The translations under genes and the position numbers were made by a program. The notes beneath the pieces are model-generated. The model was not told the DNA's origin. It worked only from the letters and a program-made list of their open reading frames with translations, and made no database searches. Of a stretch of DNA of 64,000 nucleotides, positions 1 through 11,777 are shown in pieces (within the stretch, counting starts at the first letter, position 1; each line of letters opens with the position of its first letter). This DNA comes from Formicarius rufipectus (Eukaryota > Chordata > Aves > Passeriformes > Formicariidae): NCBI GenBank assembly GCA_013399695.1, contig VXAU01001336.1, positions 124,001-188,000 of the forward strand, given 5' to 3'.

Positions 1-1316
1 GTGGACATGGACAAAGACATGTCTTTATGAACTGTGCATCTCAAGCAGGTCACCCCTGTGCCTCCATCACTGACCTGAAGGATGAGGAAATGAAGTGGCT
101 CCCACCAAGTAACTCAGGTGTGTGATGTGAACTGGCACTTATGGGAGGCATTGGGGTTTCCATCTGCTGGGGCAGGAGCAGGGGGTGAACAAAGAGCTCG
201 GGACAGGTGATGAGCAGTGACGTTCTGAGGGATGGAGCCACTGAATCACTCCGGGTTCATGAAAGGCAGGAGCCAAGGGAAAGCACGCTCAGGTTCTGAG
301 CAAACAGCACATCCATTCCTTGAACACAGCCCCAGCTCTTCATTGGACTTGCCTGTGAACACGTTTGCCTTCCTATGAATTATTCAGCCTCTTAAATGAT
401 TGGGCAGATGATTTCTGCGAGCGCTTCGTGGCCTGTTGGGAGGCTTTTGCTTGTACAAACAGCCGTGCTGGATGTGTCCGATCGGGGCACGCGCAGCCTT
501 ACATGAGCACTTGTGACATTTTCCCTTCCTTCGAGCTTTTAAGTAAACAAAGTGTGGCCTCCTGGAAGTCTGAGCGGTGTCAGTGCCGATCTGTGCCCGG
601 GTGGAAAATGAGTCCTTCCGCTGAGTCCCTGCAAAACATCCTTCTGAAGTGGGAGCTCAGCCGGGAGCGTCTCCCTCAAAACCTCCTTCTGAAGTGGGAG
701 CATCTCCCTCACACACGACCCTCTTCCTTCTTGAAATAGGCTCCTCACCACAACAGGAGGTTCAGTTTTCGTTTGCTCTGATGGATTGTATCTGTCTGGG
801 GAAAAAAAAATCAAAAAAACCCCAAAAAACTGGATGAAGAAAGAACGAAACACTTACTGGAGAGCAGGACATGGGGGAGCTGAGTGATATCTGGGCATCC
901 CAAAAAGGGCTGAGCCCTTTGGAATGCAGTTCTGCCTCCAGAGATGGAGCAGCAGAGGTGGCCTTTCATTGTGGCTCCTTTCAGTGTTTTGCAGTGCACA
1001 CTTTCAGCTGTTCCTCTGAGTTTTTGTTCGTTCCTGCAGCACGTTTATGTTTGAATAATTCTGGTGTTTATATTAAATATATATATATATATATATTAAT
1101 CTTTTTTTCTCTTTGCCTTGTGTGCAGGAGAAAAGTAAAGATTTTCTTTGCTGTCCTCCTCTCCTGCCTCCTCTGACTTTGGATTAGACTGGAAATTGAA
1201 GCAGATTCTACAACATTTCTGCTCTGCTTTGGGTGACAAATGCACAAGAGCAGTTGAGCTGCACTATTTGGGTCTGAGGTCCCTCATGTTAGGTAGAGTG
1301 ACCAGGAAGTGGATTT
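1..1316. other. Unique sequence, no gene seen
   Basis: I see no gene, RNA or interspersed repeat here. An imperfect duplication of a 16-base string (beginning CCTTCTGAAG) occurs near 640 and again near 683. A short A-rich run lies at about 801-830, and a perfect AT dinucleotide run of about 20 bases at 1077-1096. Open frames in this stretch have no recognisable protein content. Confidence 0.6.
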
Positions 1317-1655
1317 GTACAATAATTTGGGCTGGGAGGGATCTCAAAGTTCATCCAGCTCCACCCCCTGCCATGGGCAGGGACACCTTCCACCAGCCCA
1401 GGTTGCTCCAAGCCCCGTCCAACCTGGCCTGGGACACTCCCAGGGATGGGGCAGCCACAGCTTCTCTGCCCAACCTGTGCCAGGGCCTGAAACCCTCCCA
1501 GGGAAGGATTCCTTCCCAATATCCCATCTATCCCTGCCCTCTGGCAGAGGGAAATCTGTCCTGTCACTGTCCTGACACTCTGTCCTGTCCCTCCAGGCCC
1601 GTGTTCCAAGCTCCTCTCCAGCTCTCTTGGAGCCCCTTTCAGTACTGGCAGATGT
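1317..1655 (-). mobile_element. CR1 LINE 3' fragment
   Basis: Reading the + strand, the block begins with the complement of a degenerate CR1 tail and runs through the standard order of the avian CR1 3' region: CTGCCATGGGCAGGG, CACCTTCCACCAGCCCAGG, GGATGGGGCAGCCACAGC, then the tract ending near CAGTACTGG. The element therefore lies on the minus strand and is 5'-truncated. Its tail is mutated, so it is not among the youngest copies. It sits just outside an older CR1 remnant of the same orientation. Confidence 0.9.
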
Positions 1656-1779
1656 TAAAAGGTTTTGCTTCATCATTTTAAATCTGTTTCCTTGTACTTG
1701 GATTTCTTCCTGCAATGCCAGAAAGAGGGAGTCACCAACTCCAATTTTCTTTCCCCAAAACACTGGGGATAGACTCCCA

Positions 1780-2530
1780 CGGTCCATCCAAGCTGGATAA
1801 CCTCAGTCTGTTCAGCCTCTCAGCATCAGGAACATCCCAGGCCCAACCTCTTCACTTGCTATTTTCTTTTCCTGGTGTGTCCTTTATGAGATCCAGGATC
1901 AGCCACACACTTGGGATTCAGAATAAAGATGGACCATGGATCTCTCTGCTGGTTTTGGTGTAATTCCTGCCCAGTCACCTCTGTCTCAAATGATGCCCAA
2001 AGTCCTCCTTGCTTTTTGACCAGGCAGCAGCCTGAGCAGCTTTCCCGGGGCACTGTGCTCTATGGATTCTTTGATGAGCAGTGGTAGCTAATTCAGAGCT
2101 GATCGTGGTCTGTTTAAACTTGGTTGCCACTCTGGATTCTTTTCACCTTCACTGACATTACCTTCTATGTATTTACACTGAATTTCATCTTCTGTTTTAT
2201 TGTCAGTAACTCACTCTCAGAAGATCCTCCAGAGCTTTTCACTGTCAGTGTTACATTTCATGATCTTGAATAATTTTGTCGCATAGGCAAACACTGTCAC
2301 TTCATTATTCACCACTTTTCCAGATCATTGATGAGTGTTACACAGTGCAGGTCCCAGGACAGGCCTCCAAGGGACCCTGGGGCTGGTTTTTGGCCAACAC
2401 AAACACCAGTCAGACATCCTTCCCTTGGTCTCATGTTTTTAACCACTTTTAAATCTGTGGAGGGGATTCCTCTCACACTCCATAACATCACAATGTCTCC
2501 AAGTGCCTCTTGTGAGAGATTTTGAACGTA
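1780..2530 (-). mobile_element. Ancient CR1 (L3-like) remnant
   Basis: From memory of the old amniote CR1 families, this matches their 3' region on the minus strand. Landmarks are TGAATTTCATCTTCTGTTTT near 2180, ATCTTGAATAATTTTGTCG near 2263, CCAGATCATTGATGAGTGTT near 2320, and the following GGTCCCAGGACAGGCC. It is far more mutated than the bird-specific copies nearby, which suggests insertion before the bird radiation. The limits are approximate; the part before about 2160 is weaker. Confidence 0.75.
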
Positions 2531-3297
2531 ATTTTGGGCAAATGCAATTTAACTACGGCAGCCAGCTAATCCTTGCCTGGACCAGTGTTGACACCTTCAA
2601 AGAAAGCTGATAGATTTATGAGATATGACTTCCCCTGGAGAAGTTCCCATGTTGCCTCTTCCCCAATATACCCAGATCCACCTCTGCTCCTGTTAATTCC
2701 ATGCTCTATTGCAGTTCCTCCCCATTTGCCTGTCACAAAAACCACACTTCCCTGTCTCCAGCTCCTCCTGCCCTTTCTAAAGAAAAATGATGTCCTATTT
2801 CCTGCCTCCCATGGCACTCAGTGCCATGGCAGAGAGGGAAGCTGGAGGAGGGAGATTCCATCTCATGGCCTCCTGAGGAATGAGCAGCCCCTTGATCAGG
2901 CTGTGTGAAGCAGTGCCCTTTGCCAAGCCCCAGGTTGGCACCTGCACAGACACAGATTTGCACCTTCACACCCATCTGAGCAGGTCAAGATGCACCAATA
3001 ACAGGGACAGGACTGGCTCTGATCAGTTTAAAGGAACTAGACCACATCTCTGCTTGGGAAGAGGTGTAAGAGAAGTGCCTTGACACCTTCATGGGCACCA
3101 CCTGTTTCAAGCTTAACTGTTTGCCCTGATCAAGACAAGTCAATTGCTGAGATGCCCACCACATGGTCATGTGGATGGTCTCACCACTTACCAACCAGGA
3201 CTTATGAAGAACTGTGCTCAAGAAGCTGCTGAACATCCTTAAAGGATTATTTTGCCCAGAACATGCCACTATGGATTAGCTTATTGGCATCCCAACA
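2531..3297. other. Unique sequence with a short palindrome
   Basis: No gene recognised. A 21-base perfect palindrome (two 10-base arms around one C) lies at 2809-2829. The sequence leading into the next CR1 (about 3000-3297) could be a diverged 5' extension of that element, but I cannot match it. Confidence 0.5.
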
Positions 3298-3515
3298 TTG
3301 GTCTCCTCTCCCAAGTAAAAAACAATAGGACAAGAGGGATGGGCCTGAAGTTGCACCATGAGAGGTTTAGATTGGATGTTGGGGGAAAACTCTTCATGGA
3401 CAGGATGGTCAGGCACTGGCAGAGTTGCCCAGGGCAGAGGTGAAGTCCCCAGGCCTGGGGGTATTCAAAAGGCGTGTGGATATGGCACCTGTGGTGGTGG
3501 CCACAGTGCTGGGGG
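3298..3515 (+). mobile_element. CR1 LINE 3' fragment
   Basis: The sequence reads in the sense direction of CR1: GGTCTCCTCTCCCAAGTAA, ATAGGACAAGAGGGATGGGC, GGTTTAGATTGGATGTTGG, then GTATTCAAAAGGCGTGTGGA. The terminal repeat unit is missing because another CR1 in the opposite orientation begins at the junction. It belongs to a different subfamily from most copies in the window. Confidence 0.85.
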
Positions 3516-3517
3516 AA

Positions 3518-3846
3518 TCTTAGAATTGTAGAGTGGCCTGGATTGTACAGGACCTTAAAGATCATTCAGTTCCATCCTCCTTCCAACATTCCAGGTTGCT
3601 CCAAGCCCCATCCAACTTGACCCTGGACACTTCCAGGGATGGGGCAGCCACAGATTCTCTGAGCGACCTGTCCCAGGGCCTCACCACCCTCACAGGGAAG
3701 AATTTCTTCAAAACTTCAAACCTACTCCAGCCTTATGTCAGTGGGAATCCATTTCTCCTTCTCCTGTCCCTCTGTGCCCTCGTGAATAGTCTCTCTCCAT
3801 CTTTTTTGTAGGTTCCCTTCAGATACTGAAAGGCTGCAATAGGTCA
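3518..3846 (-). mobile_element. CR1 LINE 3' fragment, tail to tail with the previous copy
   Basis: It begins with the complement of the CR1 tail (CTTAGAATTGTAGAGTGG) and continues through CCAGGTTGCTCCAAGCCCC, GGATGGGGCAGCCACAG and CTCACAGGGAAGAATTTCTT to about AGATACTGAAAGGCTGC. The minus-strand element meets the preceding plus-strand CR1 at its 3' end, giving a tail-to-tail pair. Confidence 0.9.
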
Positions 3847-4898
3847 TTAATTAATGAATGGTTTGTACTTACAGGATTTTACCAACTGAAATTATTCTAT
3901 GCTTCTCCCTTGCTCCCAAAAGCTTGGGATAAAGATGATCATGGTGGTTGACTCCACTGGTCCTTCTATTCTGGATTCCTCGTGACCCTGGTGATCTCCC
4001 TTGTGTCAGGAGAAGGTTCCCTCCCCCTCAACAGCTCTGGTTCAATGTCAGAGGTCCTTAGACTAAGACATGGTGCTCTGGACATCTGACCCGAGTGAGG
4101 GAAGGGTTGTGCAGATGCTCCTTCCCTTTGGGATTCTCTGTGCCCCCAGGAATTCTGTTCCTGAAGCACGTTGCACCCACCCTGGGCTGGCTGCTCAGAC
4201 ACCCCAGGCACAACCTGAAATGCTCTCTGAGCAAGAAGGTTTTTCTACAAGGTCGATGAGATCTGGCCTGCTCCTTGCAGACCTGCCTCTGCATCTGTCC
4301 TGAGGCCCTGGAGTGGACATACCAAGGCATAGAAGACCTTGATCACTTTTCTTGGAGGTGTGATGACTGGGATTGTCTGGCCTCAGGACCTGGACAGGTG
4401 GAAACAGCACTGGGGTCATCCTGGCAGAAGAAGGACCCCTCCTAAGCGCCCCCACCTCACAGATCCTTGTGACATCCAAGTCAGGTTTGACAGCCCCAGT
4501 GGCTCCAGCCACAGTCACCCTCTCCATGACATTCCACCCATCACTGAGCTCCTTTCAGATCACCCTGAGAAGAGTTTGCAGATTTTTGGCTGTTTCTGTG
4601 CCTGTTGTTGCCATACCCCTCACATAACTGCTGTCAGCAGAACCACTGTCCTCGCCTGAGCTGACCCATTAGCTGACCAAGGTTAATTGCTTGTGGGTTT
4701 TTAACCAAAGCCACCAGTCTCTAAGTAATGTTGAGTTCAAGTGACATCAGTGGTGATCGATGGCGCTCCCCACTCTCACTACTCCAGGTCTGTTTTCCTT
4801 CTGCTGCTTGTTCCAAGCTCCTGCTCTTTTCCTTTTCTTCAAGCTCTAGGGGAACCCACATTTTCCTTTCTTCTTCTTCTTTTTTTTTTTTTTTTCCC
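3847..4898. other. Unrecognised sequence ending in a pyrimidine tract
   Basis: About 1 kb without recognisable repeats or genes. Both strands carry frames of around 100 codons but none resembles a known family. The last 30 bases before the gap are CTT and T runs, a pattern that commonly breaks assemblies. Confidence 0.5.
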
Positions 4899-4918
4899 NN
4901 NNNNNNNNNNNNNNNNNN
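4899..4918. other. Assembly gap (20 N)
   Basis: Twenty undetermined bases directly follow a long T tract. The gap length may be nominal. Reading frames that cross it are not real evidence of coding. Confidence 0.99.
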
Positions 4919-5153
4919 TAGGGCTTGGATACCTTCCCTGGAGTTCTGTCTCTTTACTGGGGAGGCCACAAGGCCCTCCTGCAGCTTCCTCTGGGCTCCA
5001 TCCACCTCCCAGGCACCATTGGATAACCAGACAGGACGTACATCCACTTGGTGTGCCAAAACTTCCTCCTCCTCCAGCAAGAGGGTCCCAAAGTCAGACA
5101 GGTATTACTGGCTCAGAGAGCCATGGCCAAACCATGGAGAGACAGGGAAAAGA

Positions 5154-5383
5154 ATCATGGAGTCATAGAATGGTTTGGAGTGGAAGGTATCTTAAAGGAC
5201 ATCTGCTCTGACCCACCTACCACAGAGACACCTTCCACCAGCCCAGGTTGCTCCAAGCCCCATTCAGCTTGACCTTGGACACTTCCAGGGATGGGGCAGC
5301 CACAGCTTCTCTGGGCAACCTGTGCCAGGGCCTCACCACCCTCACAGGGAACAATTTTCTCCCAACATCTAATCTAAACCTAC
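5154..5383 (-). mobile_element. CR1 LINE 3' fragment
   Basis: It starts with a clear complementary tail (ATCATGGAGTCATAGAATGG) and follows the CCATGGGCAGGG-type subfamily order, although the diagnostic CATGGGCAGG itself has decayed. It then matches GGATGGGGCAGCCACAGCTT and CTCACAGGGAACAATTTTCT and is cut off at TCTAATCTAAACCTAC. Confidence 0.9.
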
Positions 5384-6525
5384 TGAAGAAGAAGCTGTTA
5401 TTTCAATGCCTTATCCCAGCCTGATTTTCCCTAAGCAATTAAGCACTGCTTTCTCCTGGCCCTGTTTTGTTTCCTTCTCTCTGCACTGAGGTTCCTGTCC
5501 TGCTGCTGCCCCCACACCGAGCACCTCGGCCACGAGGAGGAAGACTGGCCAGCAGCAGCCTCCTCCCGAGACACAGCACAGCATGTTCTGCAGCCAGGCT
5601 GAGAGGCTGCCGTGGGTTTGCAGTGACTGTCATTGCCTGTTTTGTAATTCTGGGCCACTGCAAGTGGTTTCTAAATTGATTTGTCCCCATACAAGCATCA
5701 CTGCCCAACTCGGAGGAGCCTGTCCTCCTCTGTGCCTCTTAGGCAAGTGGAAGTCCCCACCATGCCGACGATGAATTGTGTGGGTTTTGTCCAGCTTCTT
5801 TTTCCTCTGGCTTACACAGTCTGGGATGTGTTCTGAGAGGTGGAGATTGCTGAGGCACCAAGGGAAAAGAGCTGCCTGCCTTTGGCATGCCTCTGCTGCC
5901 TGTCGCTGACTTAGAGACTCTCCCGTGCTGGTTTAAGTGCTACATTAATAAATCAGAAAGAGCAGCCCCGTTGGGGAGGAATGCTGATCAGCCCCACTGT
6001 GTGCCCAGAGACAGCGACTCCTGGGCACAACCACCCAGCTGTCCCAGGAGGCTGTGAGATGCCATGTTTGCCCTCTGCTCAGCAGAGGCTGAAGATATCG
6101 AGGTGGCAGCACCGGCCGCAGATCCTGTTCCTCTCCACTCCACACTGGCTTGAGCATCCAGAGCTTCAAGTTATTACAACTCCCGAGGCACCCTCGGAAT
6201 GTAAAATAGGTGCCACGGCTCCTCCTTGGAATAAAATAGATAAAAAATCAATGCATTTGAAAGAGAAACAGAAAATAATATCTGGTAGTGCTAATGTTCC
6301 TCCATGCGCGACCGGCAGCGCTGAGCCTCTGCTGGCAACCTTGATGAAGGGAAACATCTGACTGGAGAGGGAGATTGAAGACCCAGAAAACGCATCTAAA
6401 AAGGTGACCTCTGGGCGATAAGCATAATTAGTGATGCTTCCCTGGAGCTTTATGGATGTGGCTTAAGGCAGAAAACTCAGGGCCTGGCGTGGGCTCATGA
6501 ATGCGAGTGCAGCCCGAGCAGACGC
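5384..6525. other. Unique sequence, no gene seen
   Basis: No gene or repeat recognised. From about 6150 the base composition becomes AT-rich with scattered TAAT motifs and an isolated CpG cluster near 6306 (CATGCGCGACC). This contrasts with the GC-rich repeats around it and could mark a conserved noncoding element. Confidence 0.45.
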
Positions 6526-6643
6526 GAAGGCTCCCGATGCCATGGGAGGTGTGGCTGGGCCAGCTCAGGTGCCACCCGGGCTCTGAAGGCTCCCGATGCC
6601 ATGGGAGGTGTGGCTGGGCCAGCTCAGGTGCCACCCAGGCTCT
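6526..6643. repeat. Tandem duplication, 2 x 59 bp
   Basis: Unit one is 6526-6584 and unit two 6585-6643. They differ at a single position (CCCGGG against CCCAGG), 58 of 59 identical. Each unit contains CCATGGGAGGTGTGGCTGGG. So little divergence means the duplication is recent or still variable in copy number. Confidence 0.97.
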
Positions 6644-8248
6644 GCTCCACTCTCGAGAGACCCACTCGGTGAGTCCTTCCCATTGATTTTACTGCAAACA
6701 AGATCAATTGTCTCTTTAAGCTCCTGTGTGGGAATGAGATTATGCTGAATATTAATTTGCTTTGCAATGGGCCCTGACTGTAATTTTCTATCAGCAAAGG
6801 AGAATTCATGTATTTCCATAAATTCAGATACTTCCATCTATTCATTCCACATATTCACAGACATTATCTCAATTCCCAGCTCTAGTTCAAACAAAAGTTA
6901 GTTCCTTTTACAAATAAATTATTTTTCACTGTTGATGATATTTCTAATTTTTGCAGGCAAATTTATACATTTGAACAAAGGAGACAAAAAGTATCTTTGA
7001 TGTAGCAAAGCCTTTCTGAGAGCCGTGAGTAAATGAAAAGAGAAAAGATAGTCTGGAAAATTTAAGGAACGGATGGGAATGATTCCAAGTTACCTTGTAC
7101 TTAATTGAAGTTCTCAGAAATGTTCTTTTCTTGTTTTCTATATTGGAGCTGCTCCTTGAAGTACGCCTGAATGCCTCTTCAAACTGGCATTTAATCTTTG
7201 ACTGCATATATTTATTTTTGCCTTGTAGAAATGGAAGGGCCCTTCATGGAATTTCTTCTTTAGCATCTCTTCACCTTGGTCCCTAATTTCTGGGGAATGT
7301 TGCTGGGAGATATGGCAGCTCCACATTGTGCAGAACAGGATTTTCCCCACTTTCTGCTGCTTCCTTTTGTGACAGTCTCAAGCCAGCACAAGTTTTTGCT
7401 TCATTGCTCTCAAATTATCCCACAGGAGGATATCCTTGGATGTCTTCAATTCAACCAAACTATTCTCCAGGAAAAGAGAAATTCGGCTAATTTCCCAGGA
7501 TTTCTGGATGTTCCATAGCTTGGAGGGGGCAGTAACTCATTGGTGGGCATGATGCTGGAAACTCAAATCATGTTCCTGTAGGGCTGATGCTTTTGGGGGC
7601 ACAGGAAGGTGCACTGGGCTCTTTTGGTGGCTTCTCTGTGGCATCACAGGGAACACACCCCCCTCTGCCTTCATCTCAGACTCCCTGGTGGAGTGGGGAG
7701 GTAACAAACAGTTCACAGAGGTGGGGCTTCATCTTTTTTTTTCCCCATTTTTTGGTGACTCTGGATGCTTATAAGTGCTGCCCAGGGTGTCATCTGTGTT
7801 CACCAGGGCTGGTGGTGCTGCGGGGCCAGAGCGAGACAGAAGAAATGATCTGGCAACATCCCGAATGTTTTCACTCCCTAAAAGCCATTTGGCCACTTCT
7901 GTTCTCTGAACCGAGTTAGGAGGAGCAGCACTCAGGCTTTATGCAGGTATGGCCAAAGCTTCTGATGGTGGACCCTGAAAGCACCTTAAAAGGAGCTTCT
8001 GCCAACATGACTCCAGGAGCAGGACACGCTTTTTGACCAGGAGGAAAGGCACTCTGTTTGAAATCCACTCCTTAAAACTCATGCCCAAGTCACTCATCCT
8101 TCCCCAGCAGTGGCTGAGCACGGTGGATTTGCCACCCCATGTCCTGCTGGAGCATCCCCAGCTCCTCACTTTTCCTCCCAGAGCTGCTCCTCCCCTGCGG
8201 GAGCCCCGTGTCAAGCCCTGTGCAATTCATTGATGACAAACCTGCTTG
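6644..8248. other. AT-rich unique sequence
   Basis: No gene found. About 6690-7210 is AT-rich with many TAAT and ATTA core sites and no repeat signature. Beyond 7210 the sequence is ordinary, with no reading frame that resembles a known protein. Confidence 0.45.
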
Positions 8249-8810
8249 TCACAGAATCCCAGCCTGGGTCAGGCTGGAATGGCCCATAGTGGGTCATCTG
8301 GTGCCACGTCCTGCTGCAGCAGGGCCAGCCCAGAGCACAGGGCACAGCACTGTGTCCACAGGGCTCTGCAATATCCCCAGGGAGGAGACTCCAGCCCCTC
8401 TCTGGGCTCTGCTCAGGGCTGGGGCACTGCCCAGCCAACAAGTTCTTCCTGCTGTGCAGGTGGAACTCGCCGGGCATCAGTTCCTGCCCGTCCCTGCCGT
8501 GCCAGGGCTGTGCCCTCCGAGCAGAGCCCGCTCCCTGCTCTGCCCCCTCCCTGCAGCCACTGCCACACACGGGCAGGTCCCTCTCAGGGTCTCCTCTGGA
8601 GGCTCAGCAGCCCCGGCTCCCTCAGCCTTTGCTGCTCCCAGAGCTGCTCCAGCCCTTGGGCATCTCGGCAGCTGCGCCGGCCCCGCTGCAGGAGCTCCCT
8701 GGCCCTGCTGTGCTGAGGGGCCACAGCTGGACACAGCCCTGCACATGTGCCTGCCAGGGCTGCCCACAGGGGCAGGAGCCCCTCCTCACCTGCTGCCAAT
8801 GCTCTCCCTG
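8249..8810 (-). mobile_element. CR1 LINE 3' fragment, long copy
   Basis: It starts with TCACAGAATCCCAGCC (complement of the tail) and belongs to a subfamily marked by CCAGGGAGGAGACTCCAGCC and TTCTTCCTGCTGTGCAGGTG. It continues about 560 bases, past GGGTCTCCTCTGGAGGCTC. A second copy of this subfamily lies at 33432. The 242-codon frame across this interval is translated CR1 3' sequence, not a gene. Confidence 0.9.
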
Positions 8811-9050
8811 ATCACAGAATCATTAAGTTTGGAAAAGACCTCCAAGATCTTCAAGTTCAATCTTTGACTGAATATCCCCAAGGCCACTAAAACATCTCAC
8901 AAAGTGCCACATCTACTCATGTTTTAAACAACTCCAGTGTTGGTGACTCCATCACTGCCTTGGACAGCCCATTCCCAAGTTTAACCACTCTTCCAGTGAA
9001 GAAATTGTTCCTAATATCCATCCTGAACTTCCTCTGGTGTTCCAGACTGC
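8811..9050 (-). mobile_element. CR1 LINE 3' fragment in tandem with the previous copy
   Basis: A new tail begins at ATCACAGAATCATTAAG. The body matches a third subfamily: TTTGGAAAAGACCTCCAAGA, GACTCCATCACTGCCTTGGA and AAATTGTTCCTAATATCCAT. It is more diverged than the adjacent copy, so the 8249 element probably inserted next to it later. Confidence 0.88.
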
Positions 9051-11777
9051 AGGCACAGCATCTCTGTCTGCAATTACTGCCCACATTTGATATCTTGGAT
9101 TGAACTGCTTGAACCAGGGATGGGCCAGACCTGGATGGAGCCACTTGTTCTGCCTGTGCTACACTAATCATAGCAGTAGAAGTAATAATACTAAAGACAA
9201 TGTTGTCCTGGGTGGGATATTAAAATCCACAGCTCCCAGAGGAATCTTAAAAGGCCCCATAATTGAGTCAGCACGAACCTCAGACATGCTGTGAGTGAGA
9301 GATGCAAGAAGAAAAGGTACAGGCAGTGGGACTTCTGTGCTGGCACTCAAGGAGCCAAGGCTTACAAAACTTCCATGCAAAACGGAATAGCAGGAGGCAA
9401 CTTGGAATTTCTTAAGACTTGGGGGTAAAGAATAAAGGGCAAGGAAGCCGTGTAAGGTAATGGTACAGCCAGAGGTGTGCAGGACAAAAAAAGGGCCATT
9501 CTGCCCAAGTCTCTCAAATAAAATCAGTGTAATAGAGCAGGGAGGGCTGAGAAATCAATGTCAGCTCAAAGTCATCGGGGTACTCCATTCCAAAGCAGGA
9601 AGAGGGAGTGACTAGGAAAAGACTGATTCCTTTAAAATACAAAGCATTCTTCATAAACAGCACACAAATGAATGTGTGAAAAATTAAATTTGGATAAAGA
9701 AGAGGTGTGAGTAGCCGGGAAGAGAATTAGGAGTGATTTATTGCCATGCTGGCAATTCCCCGAGGAAAGATATGTGCAATGGAGGAGAATAAAACACTGG
9801 GAAAAGTCAAGTGTGGGTATTAAAATGTATATGGAGAAAGAAACATGATTTTAGCAACTCTCATAAGTTAGGATGACCTTAGCCACTAGTAAAATAACAG
9901 CAAGAAAGAAAAACCCTCTATCTCCACACAGCTAAGAGATAATGGAGCAGGAAGCAATAAACAATATAATTTAAAAAGAAAAATCGCCACAGAGTGACTG
10001 CCTTTGAAAATAACAATTAAAATAGATGACTTCATCAAAACATGCCTAATACTTCTGGACAGGAATGGTGTTATTTCCAGGCAGTTCTCCTGGGCCCAGG
10101 ATAACTTTCTGCAGCTGGGAAAGATGTTTGCATCTATAAATGTTTGTGGGATCAGAGGACTTGTGGGTCATGGGAATGCAGCTCCCGGGATGTGAAACGT
10201 GAGTCCAGAGCTCCAGCCTCAGTTTGTGGTGCCATGATGTGGTGGGGGAGAGGAGATCTCACTTATTTAAATTCCCTGAGAGATGCTCAAAAGAGAAGAA
10301 AAAATTATAACCATCTGTGTGCATCTAAATAATATAAACAGGGAAAAGGGGGGATTGTTTGGTTGGCACCGGGAGATGGAATTTGCACCGCCGTGATGGG
10401 AAACATAAAAACCCCTTGGATGTCAGCAGGGAAAGGTAAATTTGAGAGAGCAGCCAAAGCTTCCCCCAGCAGCTGGGGTAGGCTGCACTGGGCCACGCTG
10501 GCTCTGCAGCCTGGAGACACCGAAAACTCGCCTAAACAAATCATTAGGAAACATTGAGTGGGCTTCATTAGGAAATACGGAGCGGGATCTGCTCGGATCC
10601 GTGCAAAGCGAACGGCTGTGAGAACCTAATTAGTTATTTCAATCAGGCTCCCCAGAGTCAGTCGTGTCTGGATTTGCCTTTCTGACTCAGTAACCAGTTT
10701 CTTCCCTGGTTTTGGGTCGGCTGGGTGAGGGGGGAGCCCCGGGGGGCTGCGGCAGCACCGGCACACGGAGGGTGCGGGGCACACGGAGCCTCGGGGGCAA
10801 AGAGTAATGAGGGAAGAGGAGAAAACAGAGATGACAGCAGTGGCGTGGAAAGGAGGGCAGGGGAGAGGCTTCTGAAGGAATAAAGGCTACCCAGTGTGAA
10901 CCCCTGCAGCTTTTCCACACCAACGCCCCGTGCACAACCCCTTTTCCAGCCTGGTCTCCATCTCCTCTGGGCTTGGGCAGCTCATGTGCTGTTACTTCCA
11001 GCTGGATGCCTGCAGAAAGCATGGGAGATCCCACCCTGGCCGTGCTCAGGTATTTGCTGAGCTGCCTGCCATGAGCTGCACGAGGCCCTGAACTGCTCTG
11101 CTTTGTGTCTGAGAGTCGGACTTGGCACTTGGACAGTCAGAGACCAAACCAGCCCAGGAGTCTCTGCTCCCTGCAGAGAACACGCTCCAGGGCAGTGAGC
11201 TCCCAGGAACTGCTGGGCAGCCACAGCTCCAGTGGTGCCACTGCTTCTCCTTTGCTACTGAAGCAAATGTGCAGTTTTCTGGGTCTCATTTCAGCCACTC
11301 ACCTGCCCAGGATGTGGGCCTGGGGATTTCAAACCAGCTCCTGGGGACACACAGGCACACAATCATGTTTCTGTTGTGTGTGACAGGGGGAACGTAACAC
11401 AGGTCTGGATTTAGGCCAGGTTTGTGCTGCCCGTGGGAGGACAGGTGAGCTGTGACCTGCCACCTTCTGCTTTGCATATCAATATTTTATTGTACAAGTC
11501 AGCACTTGGTTTACACTGACATGATGTTTCCATGTGTGAGCAAGATTATTTTGATCCAATAACCCCTGAGTCTGATGTACCACTGAAGTGTGGTTATAAG
11601 GAATTAGAGCCTGGAAAATTCTTGGTAGGACAGAAGCTCTGCTGATGGTTTTACTCCTCCACCTTCAGGCTGGGCAACTTGATGACCAGGAGCTGGCAAG
11701 TCAAACCAATCCTGATGCTTCTCTAGAAGATACAGCTGGGGAAAATGCATCAGTCTAGTGTAGCAAAATGTTCTGGT
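9051..11777. other. Unique sequence, no gene seen
   Basis: I see nothing definite. 9400-10330 is AT-rich, with a potential splice donor (AACGTGAGTCC) near 10197 but no convincing exon before it. A GC-rich patch with several CpGs lies at about 10730-10800. Confidence 0.4.

Noticed and set aside
8139..8867. 242-codon plus-strand open frame
   Set aside because: It lies over two CR1 3' fragments; the peptide is translated repeat.
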